Assembly (NCBI GenBank): GCA_021784995.1
Contig: JAJYHA010000411.1
Location: forward strand, 1 to 7,473
Reading direction: 5' to 3'
DNA: 7,473 nt
DNA from: Myxococcales bacterium
GTDB lineage: Bacteria > Myxococcota > Myxococcia > Myxococcales > Anaeromyxobacteraceae
Both the position numbers and the translations under genes were made by a program. This document shows positions 1-5,451 of the stretch, one piece after another (the stretch's first letter is position 1; every line of letters starts with the position of its first letter). The notes under the pieces are model-generated. The model was not told where the DNA came from, did not search any database, and saw only the letters and a list, made by a program, of their open reading frames with translations.

Positions 1-411
1 CACGCGGCGGGCTCGGCCCTGGTGGGCGGCCGCCTCGCCGCGGCGCTCGGCGCGCGGGAGCGCCTGCGGGTGACGGTGGACGGCGAGGACTGGCCCGAGG
101 GGCCGTTCCTGGCCCTGCTCGCCGGGACGGTCCCGGGGATCGGCTTCGGCTTCGAGCCCTTCGCGCGCTGCGACGAGCAGCCGGGCTTCTTCCACGCCGT
201 CGGGGTGACCGCCACCCCGCGCCAGCTCGCGGCCCAGCTCCCGCGGATCTGGCTGGGCCGGCCCTGGCGGCGGCGGGTCGCGCTCGACGCCGTCGCGCGC
301 GACCTCGCGATCGAGGGCGCGGTGCGGTACACGGTGGACGGCGACCTCCACCGGTCGCGCGCGGCGCTGCGGATCCGGACCGGTCCTCCGGTCCGGCTGG
401 TGCTCCCATGA
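1..411 (+). CDS. Diacylglycerol/lipid kinase family protein, C-terminal part (5' end outside the window)
   Basis: The reading frame is open from base 1, so this is the last 136 residues of a longer protein; the GTG at 22 is unlikely to be the true start. The visible part resembles the C-terminal beta-sandwich domain of the DagK/YegS-type lipid kinase family. It has paired strands, a segment GFGFEPFARCDEQPGFF that matches the family's 'gl..P.A....g.fdv' stretch, a helix ending RIWLGRPWRRR, then VDGDLHR and a final GPPVRLVLP strand. In the family, the DG(E/D) turn and terminal GP strand close the C-terminal domain. These enzymes phosphorylate diacylglycerol or related lipids at the membrane. 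The N-terminal nucleotide-binding GGDGT region is outside the window, so the substrate and catalytic competence cannot be judged. Its stop codon overlaps the start of the next gene (ATGA, 408-411), which suggests translational coupling. Family assignment is from remembered patterns, not a search. Confidence 0.72.
   Translation, partial: HAAGSALVGGRLAAALGARERLRVTVDGEDWPEGPFLALLAGTVPGIGFGFEPFARCDEQPGFFHAVGVTATPRQLAAQLPRIWLGRPWRRRVALDAVARDLAIEGAVRYTVDGDLHRSRAALRIRTGPPVRLVLP
375..396 (+). repeat. Perfect 9-bp inverted repeat (hairpin) just before the ATGA gene junction
   Basis: CCGGACCGG (375-383) and CCGGTCCGG (388-396) are exact reverse complements separated by the 4-base loop TCCT. The hairpin lies in the last codons of the lipid-kinase gene and ends 11 bases before the ATG at 408. 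No clear Shine-Dalgarno precedes that ATG. In mRNA the hairpin would sit in the ribosome-loading region of the downstream gene, so it could make that gene's translation depend on ribosomes arriving from upstream. The repeat is seen in the sequence; the function is inference. Inverted repeats of this kind also arise by chance in very GC-rich coding DNA. Confidence 0.5.
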
Positions 412-1103
412 CGGACACGCCCTGGTGGTACGAGGCGGCAGGCAGGCAGGCGGGACCGGTGACGCAGGCCGACCTCCTCGCCCTGCTGCGCGCCGGGCGC
501 CTGCGGCCCGACGCGCGCGTCTGGCGCGCGGGCATGAGCGGCTGGCAGGCGGCGGGGACGGTGCCCGAACTCGTGGCGGCTGCCTCCCCTTCACCGCGCG
601 ACCTGCCCGCCAGCGACACCCTGCCCGCCGGCATGGAGCCGGTGCCGACCGGCGCCGTCATCGGCCTCGGCATCCTGACGCTCGGGATCCACCCCATCGT
701 GAAGTTCTACCGGGCGGCGCGCGCTTACGAGGAGCTGGGCGGGCGACGCACTCGCTTCACGCTCTACTTCTGGATCGCGGCCGGCCTCTGGCTGGGCGGC
801 GGTCCCATGCACGTCCTGGGCGGCGTGCCGGGCTGGGCAGCCCACGTCGCCGCCCTGGTGCTGACGATCCTGGCGCTCTTCGAGGTGCTGGACGCCCGCG
901 CCGAGGCGCTGCGCAGGTGCCGCATCGCCCCCGCGCTCACCTCCGACGCCACGCACAAGGTGCTCTTCGTCTCCGGGCTCGTCACCGCGTGGGCGCTGGT
1001 GGGCCTGGTCCTGCTCCTGGTCCAGGCCGTGAAATTCTTCGGTGACCACCGGGCCATCGGCGACGCGCTCCGGGCGCGCGTCGCGGCGCCGATCAGCCGC
1101 TGA
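408..1103 (+). CDS. GYF_2-domain (DUF4339-like) multi-pass membrane protein
   Basis: This 231-residue protein has two parts. Residues 5-55 match the bacterial GYF_2 domain: WWYEAAGRQAGPV, a helix QADLLALLRAG, then DARVWRAGMSGWQAAG, with the typical tryptophans at 39 and 46. In bacteria this small domain is thought to mediate protein interactions and usually heads membrane proteins. A proline/serine-rich linker (about 58-80) follows. About four hydrophobic segments come next, near 82-101, 118-138, 143-161 and 186-208. The segment GAVIGLGILTLGIHPIVKFY resembles the first helix of DUF4234 membrane proteins, but that similarity is weak. The protein probably sits in the inner membrane with the GYF_2 domain in the cytoplasm. 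The start is set by the ATGA overlap with the lipid-kinase gene and by the domain beginning at residue 5. Its 3' end overlaps the opposite-strand nucleotidylyltransferase gene by 11 bp. The exact function is unknown. Confidence 0.8.
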   Translation: MTDTPWWYEAAGRQAGPVTQADLLALLRAGRLRPDARVWRAGMSGWQAAGTVPELVAAASPSPRDLPASDTLPAGMEPVPTGAVIGLGILTLGIHPIVKFYRAARAYEELGGRRTRFTLYFWIAAGLWLGGGPMHVLGGVPGWAAHVAALVLTILALFEVLDARAEALRRCRIAPALTSDATHKVLFVSGLVTAWALVGLVLLLVQAVKFFGDHRAIGDALRARVAAPISR

Positions 1104-2187
1104 CCGGCGGTGGCCCGGCGGGCAGCCGGTCGGACGCGGCCGCCACCGCCTCCACCACCTCCTCGCCGGGCGCGAGCACGGTGTCGTCCCAGACCACGCC
1201 CCGGCGCACCGTCGCCCCCGCCGCCACGACCACCCGCGCGCCGACCACCGCCTCCGGCCCCACCGTGGCGCCGGCCTCCACGCGCGCGCCGCCGCCGATC
1301 ACCACCGGCGCGTGCAGCGAGGCGCCGGCCGCGACGTGCGCGCCGCGGCCGATCCACACCCCGGGCTCCGCGAAGACGTCCAGGTCCGCCAGGGGGTCCA
1401 CGCCCGGGAAGCGGGCGTGCGGGACGCGTCCCCCGAGGACGTCCGCGTTCGCCGCCAGGTAGCGCTCCGCCGTGCCGAGGTCGTTCCAGTAGCCCTCAAC
1501 CACGTGGGCGCGTACCCGGCCCGCGGCCATCCAGGTGGGGTAGACGTGCCGGTTCACGTCGAGCTCGAAGGGCGTGGCGGAGAGGGCGTCGAGGATCTCC
1601 GGCGCCAGCACGTGCACCCCGGTGAAGTGCCAGGCGCGGAGGCGATCGCCGCCCGGGCCGAAGCGGCCCGCGATGCGGCGCACGGCCCCGGAGGCGTCCG
1701 CCTCCACCGTCGCGTAGCGCCCGCCGGGGGGCATCGGCGTGAGCACCATGGTGGCGAGCGCACCGCTGGCGCGGTGGGCCGCCAGCGCGGCCCCGAGGTC
1801 GACGTCGAAGAGGATGTCGCCGTTCACGACCAGGATCGTCCGCGCGCCCGCGAGCGCCGCCCGCGCCTCGCGAAGCGCCCCGCCGGTCCCGGCAATGATC
1901 GGCTCGCGCGAGACGGTGAGCGCCACGTCCACGGCGCGCGCCGCCTCGCGGGCCGCGCCCGACATGGCGTCGGCCAGGTGGTGCACGTTCACGACGGCGC
2001 GACGCACGCCCGCCCCGGCCAGGAGGGCCAGGTTCCAGCGAACGAGGGGGATGCCGCAGACCGGCACCGCCGGCTTCGGCAAGCGTGCAGTGAGCGGTCG
2101 CAGGCGGGTCCCGAGGCCTGCGCACAGGATCATCCCGACGGTCTCTGCACCCGCCGTCGTCGCCGTCCTCTCGTCGCTGGTTCCCAT
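1093..2187 (-). CDS. Sugar-1-phosphate nucleotidylyltransferase (NTP_transferase) with left-handed beta-helix tail
   Basis: This 364-residue enzyme belongs to the family that joins an NTP and a sugar-1-phosphate to give an NDP-sugar and pyrophosphate for cell-surface polysaccharides. Residues 19-33 carry the nucleotide-binding loop (MILCAGLGTRLRPLT). KPAVPV (38-43) follows with the conserved lysine, then GTGGAL (100-105), the metal-binding NGD (122-124) and WNDLGT (234-239). Residues about 272-340 show hexapeptide repeats (VWIGRGAHVAAGA, APVVIGGGARVEAGA, AVVGARVVVAAGA), a left-handed beta-helix often used for oligomerisation. The layout resembles mannose-1-phosphate guanylyltransferase and glucose-1-phosphate thymidylyl/uridylyltransferase proteins. 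MurU is a shorter relative usually found beside a sugar kinase, and no such partner is visible here. Base and sugar specificity cannot be read from the sequence. The first ATG adds 18 residues before MILCAG. ATG at 2131-2133 (Met19) is a poor alternative because it falls inside the first strand. No strong Shine-Dalgarno is seen. Confidence 0.88.
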   Translation of the reverse strand: MGTSDERTATTAGAETVGMILCAGLGTRLRPLTARLPKPAVPVCGIPLVRWNLALLAGAGVRRAVVNVHHLADAMSGAAREAARAVDVALTVSREPIIAGTGGALREARAALAGARTILVVNGDILFDVDLGAALAAHRASGALATMVLTPMPPGGRYATVEADASGAVRRIAGRFGPGGDRLRAWHFTGVHVLAPEILDALSATPFELDVNRHVYPTWMAAGRVRAHVVEGYWNDLGTAERYLAANADVLGGRVPHARFPGVDPLADLDVFAEPGVWIGRGAHVAAGASLHAPVVIGGGARVEAGATVGPEAVVGARVVVAAGATVRRGVVWDDTVLAPGEEVVEAVAAASDRLPAGPPPVSG

Positions 2188-2206
2188 GGTAAGGCGCTCG
2201 GAACGG

Positions 2207-3385
2207 ATGTCGCCCGCGGCGCGCCTCAGGCTCTTCTACTTCTTCTACTACGGCGCCGTCGGCGCCAACCTCCCCTACTTCGCGGCGTACCTGCGGGGGC
2301 TGGGCTTCGGCGGGGCGACGATCGGCGTCGTCCAGATGTTCGGCCCGGCCATCGCGGCGCCGGCGGCGCTCGCATGGGCCGTCGCGGCGGACCGGCTCCG
2401 CTCGCCGGCGCGCACCCTGCGCGTGGCGGCCACCTGCGCCTTTGCCGTCTCGGTCTTCCTGCCCGCGATGCACACCCCGGTGGGGGTCGCCCTCGTCCTG
2501 CTCGGGAACGCGCTCTTCTCCAGCGCCCTCGTCCCCCTCGTCGATTCCGTCACCATGGAATGGGCACGAGGGCGGTCCGGCGCCTCCTATGCCGGCATCC
2601 GCCTCTTCGGCTCGATCGGGTTCATCGCGACGGCGCTGACGCTGGGCCTCGCGCTCGACGCGCGCGGTGACCGGCCGGCCGACGTCCTGGTTCCCGTCGT
2701 GGTCGCCCTCTGCGTGGCCGCCCTTGCGGCCACCGCCCAGGGCCTCCCCTCCGCCGCCGACGGCCACGACCGCCCCGGCCTGCGGGACCTGCTGTCCCTG
2801 CTGAGAGACCGACGGCTGCTGGCTCTGCTCTTCGCGTGCGCGATCCACTGGGCGGCCTGCGCCCCCTTCCACCTCCTGTTCGGGGTCTTCGTGCGCGACC
2901 TGGGGCTACCCTCGCGCGTGACCGGCCTGGCCATGTTCGCCGCGGTGGGGGCGGAGGTGCTCGCCCTCGCGGTCTTTCCGCGCCTCGAACGGAGGTTCGG
3001 ACTGCGCGCGCTATTTGTCGCATCCTTTGGCGGCACGGCGGTGCGCTGGTACCTGCTGTCGCGGGCGGCGGCACCGGCGGCAGTGATATCGATCCAGATC
3101 CTGCACGCGCTCACCTTCGGCCTGTTCTGGGGCGCGTCGGTCTCGGCCATGGCGCGAACCGTCCCGCCCCGCCTGCGCGCCACCGGGCAGGCCCTCTTCT
3201 CGGCGGTGGTCTTCGGCGCCGGCAACGCGGCCGGATACTGGCTCTCCGGGGTGGGCTACGACGCGCTCGGCGGCGTACGGCCTCTGTATTCCTGGGCGGC
3301 GGTCCTCGAGACCGCCCTGCTCGCGTGGCTCCTCGCCCGCCCGGCGCTGAGCGCACGGTTCGTCAATGATGACGGGACGAGGTAA
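2207..3385 (+). CDS. MFS transporter, MFS_1_like / HcaT (3-phenylpropionate permease)-like
   Basis: A 392-residue protein with about 12 hydrophobic segments, the normal size for the major facilitator superfamily. The N-terminus (LRLFYFFYYGAVGANLPYF, then LRGLGFGGATIGVVQM) is the hallmark of the MFS_1_like group, which includes HcaT and nucleoside:H+ symporter relatives. YAGIRLFGSIGFIATAL (128-144) matches the group's 'R.wGSiGfi' helix 5 motif. A cytoplasmic loop with charged residues (about 182-203) separates the two six-helix halves. Substrate is unknown; aromatic acids, nucleosides or sugars are all possible. I chose the ATG at 2207 because it places helix 1 about eight residues in and has a weak GGA four bases upstream. 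The in-frame ATG at 2186 adds MVRRSER and would overlap the start codon of the divergent nucleotidylyltransferase gene. The frame stays open upstream to about 1739, but only as a shadow of that opposite gene. No terminator-like hairpin follows. Confidence 0.85.
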   Translation: MSPAARLRLFYFFYYGAVGANLPYFAAYLRGLGFGGATIGVVQMFGPAIAAPAALAWAVAADRLRSPARTLRVAATCAFAVSVFLPAMHTPVGVALVLLGNALFSSALVPLVDSVTMEWARGRSGASYAGIRLFGSIGFIATALTLGLALDARGDRPADVLVPVVVALCVAALAATAQGLPSAADGHDRPGLRDLLSLLRDRRLLALLFACAIHWAACAPFHLLFGVFVRDLGLPSRVTGLAMFAAVGAEVLALAVFPRLERRFGLRALFVASFGGTAVRWYLLSRAAAPAAVISIQILHALTFGLFWGASVSAMARTVPPRLRATGQALFSAVVFGAGNAAGYWLSGVGYDALGGVRPLYSWAAVLETALLAWLLARPALSARFVNDDGTR

Positions 3386-3536
3386 TTTCATTTGACGCGT
3401 TGCGTTGACAAGGACGGCCAATGGAGCGGTCGCGGCGGCCGCCGCGCGCGGATGCCCCCGGGACCGCGTCGACCTCGGATTGCGAGGCCGACCGCGAGGG
3501 GTTCAGGAATCGCATTTTGTGCGCGCAGCCCGTGCG

Positions 3537-3556
3537 CATTGCGCTGACATTGCGCT
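3537..3556 (+). repeat. 9-bp direct repeat with 11-bp period upstream of the MHS transporter
   Basis: CATTGCGCT occurs at 3537-3545 and again at 3548-3556, separated by GA. The period of 11 bases is about one helical turn, so both copies face the same side of the DNA, as in many activator sites. It lies about 110 bases before the transporter start in the only long non-coding gap of the window. I could not find a convincing -35/-10 pair beside it. It may be a regulator-binding site, or chance. Confidence 0.35.
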
Positions 3557-3565
3557 CCCGTGCTT

Positions 3566-3637
3566 GTGGGTGGCAGACCCGTGTGGTAGGTCTTTGCGGG
3601 ATGTCCGCTGCCTAGCCCACGCCGACTCGCCACCCGC
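3566..3637 (+). promoter_or_regulatory. Possible structured 5' leader of the MHS transporter mRNA
   Basis: Nested complementary segments lie just ahead of the Shine-Dalgarno. The outer stem is 3566-3574 with 3629-3637 (GTGGGTGGC/GCCACCCGC, nine pairs including one G-U). A middle stem is 3587-3590 with 3611-3614 (TAGG/CCTA). The apical stem is 3596-3599 with 3605-3608 (GCGG/CCGC, 5-base loop). Smaller alternative pairings such as AGACC (3575-3579) with GGTCT (3589-3593) exclude the middle stem. It matches no riboswitch class I know. This is a hand-folded suggestion; GC-rich DNA gives many chance stems. Confidence 0.25.
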
Positions 3638-3647
3638 TGCCGACCCC

Positions 3648-3653
3648 GGAGGA
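3648..3653 (+). promoter_or_regulatory. Shine-Dalgarno of the MHS transporter gene
   Basis: GGAGGA ends ten bases before the ATG at 3664 (GGAGG plus 11 spacer bases). It is the best ribosome binding site in the window and fixes the transporter start. The spacing is slightly longer than the usual 5-10 bases. Confidence 0.75.
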
Positions 3654-3663
3654 ACAAGAATCT

Positions 3664-5361
3664 ATGGCGTCGCCCCAGTCGACTGCTCCTCAGGCCGGAC
3701 TGCCCTCGGTCCAGGCTGCTCGCTCAGCAATTACCAAGGAAGAACGCTTGGTCATCTTTGCGTCCTCCCTTGGCACCGTCTTCGAATGGTACGACTTCTA
3801 CCTGTACGGTTCACTGGCCGCGATCATCAGCAAGCAGTTCTTCGTGGCGGTGAACGAGACGACGTCGTTCATCTTCGCGCTGCTCGCCTTCGCCGCCGGC
3901 TTCTTCGTCCGCCCCTTCGGCGCCATCGTCTTCGGCCGGCTGGGTGACCTCATCGGCCGCAAGTACACCTTCCTCGTCACCATCATGATGATGGGCAGCG
4001 CGACCGCGGTGGTCGGCTTCCTGCCCGGGTACGCCACCCTGGGCATCGTCGCGCCGGTCATCCTCATCAGCCTTCGCCTCCTGCAAGGGCTCGCGCTGGG
4101 CGGCGAGTACGGCGGCGCGGCCACCTACGTCGCCGAGCACGCCCCGCCGGGGAAGCGCGGCTTCTTCACGAGCTGGATCCAGACCACGGCGACGCTGGGC
4201 CTCTTCCTGTCGCTGCTCGTCATCATGGGCTGCCGCACCATCCTCGGCGTGCAGGCGTTCGAGGCGTGGGGCTGGCGCATCCCGTTCCTGCTCTCCATCC
4301 TCCTGCTCGCCATCTCCGTCTACATCCGGCTGCAGCTGCAGGAGTCGCCGGTGTTCAAGCGGATGAAGGAGGAGGGCAAGGCCTCCAAGGCGCCGCTGAC
4401 GGAGTCGTTCCTCCGCTGGGGCAACCTCAAGATCGTGCTCCTCGTCCTCTTCGGCGGCACCGCCGGCCAGGGCGTGGTCTGGTACACGGGCATGTTCTAC
4501 GAGCTCTTCTTCCTGCTCCAGACGCTCAAGCTCGAGCCGCAGACCGCCAACCTCATCGTGGCGGCCTCCCTCATCATCGGCACGCCGTTCTTCATCGTGT
4601 TCGGCGTCCTCTCCGACAAGATCGGGCGCAAGAAGATCATCATGGCCGGCTGCATCCTGGCCGTGCTGACCTACTTCCCGATCTTCAAGGGCCTGGTGCG
4701 GTACGGCAACCCGGCCCTCGAGGAGGCCACCGAGCAGTACCCGGTGACGGTGGTGGCGGACCCGACGAACTGCACCTTCCAGTTCGACCCGATCGGCAAG
4801 GCGACGTTCAAGTCGGGCTGCGACGTCATCAAGAGCTACCTCGCCAAGAAGGCGATCCCGTACACGAACGAGAGCCAGCCCGGCCTGGCGATCGCGTACA
4901 TGAAGATCGGCAACCAGACCATCCAGAGCTTCGACGGTCGGCAGATGCCGGGACCCGAGTTCAAGGCGCGGCTGGCGGCCTTCACGCAGGAGATGAACAC
5001 GGCCACCAAGCCCTACCCGAGCAAGGCCGACATGAGCCGCGTGAACTACCCGATGGTGATCCTGCTGCTGGTCATCCTCGTCATCTACGTCACGCTCGTG
5101 TACGCACCGATCGGCGCGTGGCTGGTGGAGCTCTTCCCGGCCCGCATCCGGTACACGTCGATGTCGCTCCCGTACCACATCGGCAACGGCTGGTTCGGCG
5201 GTTTCCTGCCGACCATCGCCTTCGCCCTCGTGGCCGCCACGGGCGACATCTACTACGGCCTCTGGTACCCGATCATCGTCGCGGCCATGACCGCGGTGAT
5301 CGGCAGCCTCTTCATGCGCGAGACGGACGTGAAGGGCGCCATCCACCACGACAGCGTGTAG
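3664..5361 (+). CDS. MFS transporter, metabolite:H+ symporter (MHS/ProP-ShiA-KgtP-like) with a large inserted loop
   Basis: This 565-residue inner-membrane carrier probably imports a small organic solute with protons. GTVFEWYDFYLYG (37-49) is the MHS signature in helix 1. RPFGAIVFGRLGDLIGRK (83-100) is motif A, and LRLLQGLALGGEYGGA (137-152) is the helix 4 motif; DKIGRKK (318-324) repeats motif A in the second half. Family members such as ProP, KgtP and ShiA are about 430-500 residues. The extra length is a hydrophilic insertion at about 345-460, between helices 9 and 10, which standard MFS topology puts in the periplasm. It holds Cys370 and Cys386. I recall similar insertions in other 550-residue MHS proteins, so the form is probably not unique. 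The substrate is unknown; dicarboxylates, proline/betaine and aromatic acids are all precedents. The start is set by the GGAGG at 3648. The first 40 codons use more A/T third bases than the rest. It appears monocistronic, with its own leader and a hairpin after the stop. Confidence 0.92.
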   Translation: MASPQSTAPQAGLPSVQAARSAITKEERLVIFASSLGTVFEWYDFYLYGSLAAIISKQFFVAVNETTSFIFALLAFAAGFFVRPFGAIVFGRLGDLIGRKYTFLVTIMMMGSATAVVGFLPGYATLGIVAPVILISLRLLQGLALGGEYGGAATYVAEHAPPGKRGFFTSWIQTTATLGLFLSLLVIMGCRTILGVQAFEAWGWRIPFLLSILLLAISVYIRLQLQESPVFKRMKEEGKASKAPLTESFLRWGNLKIVLLVLFGGTAGQGVVWYTGMFYELFFLLQTLKLEPQTANLIVAASLIIGTPFFIVFGVLSDKIGRKKIIMAGCILAVLTYFPIFKGLVRYGNPALEEATEQYPVTVVADPTNCTFQFDPIGKATFKSGCDVIKSYLAKKAIPYTNESQPGLAIAYMKIGNQTIQSFDGRQMPGPEFKARLAAFTQEMNTATKPYPSKADMSRVNYPMVILLLVILVIYVTLVYAPIGAWLVELFPARIRYTSMSLPYHIGNGWFGGFLPTIAFALVAATGDIYYGLWYPIIVAAMTAVIGSLFMRETDVKGAIHHDSV

Positions 5362-5387
5362 CGGTTCCCGCCCTCGCGGCGGTCCGG

Positions 5388-5417
5388 GCCCCCTGCGCCG
5401 CTCCCGGCGCAGGGGGC
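5388..5417. terminator. Strong GC hairpin between convergent genes, probable bidirectional terminator
   Basis: GCCCCCTGCGCC (5388-5399) pairs perfectly with GGCGCAGGGGGC (5406-5417): 12 base pairs around a 6-base loop. It starts 26 bases after the transporter stop and lies 34 bases beyond the kinase stop on the other strand, in the 90-base gap between the two convergent genes. The plus-strand tail (TCTCGCATTC) is only mildly T-rich and the minus-strand tail has no T run. It is therefore not a textbook intrinsic terminator, though its position fits a shared terminator or an mRNA-protecting 3' stem. Confidence 0.65.
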
Positions 5418-5451
5418 TCTCGCATTCGGGCGCGGCGCGCACCCGCTCCGG

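Noticed and set aside
1739..2206. Upstream extension of the first MFS transporter
   Set aside because: These codons are antisense to the nucleotidylyltransferase; the protein family begins just before LRLFYFF, so a start at 2207 or 2186 is far more likely.
1042..2670. 542-codon plus-strand open frame opposite the nucleotidylyltransferase
   Set aside because: It overlaps two well-supported genes in other frames and has shadow-type composition.
3405..3410. Perfect TTGACA -35-like hexamer after the first MFS gene
   Set aside because: No -10-like sequence lies 16-18 bases downstream; the region there is GGTCGC and neighbours. A single hexamer is not enough to call a promoter.
3571..3587. Possible sigma-54 promoter (TGGCAGACCCGTGTGGT)
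   Set aside because: The -24-like TGGCA is present, but the -12 GC element is missing at the required spacing.
3421..3615. 64-codon open frame in the gap before the MHS transporter, with AAGGA six bases ahead of its ATG
   Set aside because: The predicted protein is Arg-rich, resembles no family I know, shows no coding-like third-position bias and overlaps the possible structured leader. A short leader peptide cannot be excluded.
3811..5442. 543-codon minus-strand open frame opposite the MHS transporter
   Set aside because: It is antisense to a gene with clear MHS motifs. Its product is a low-complexity Arg/Glu/His-rich shadow, as expected from GC-rich codon bias.
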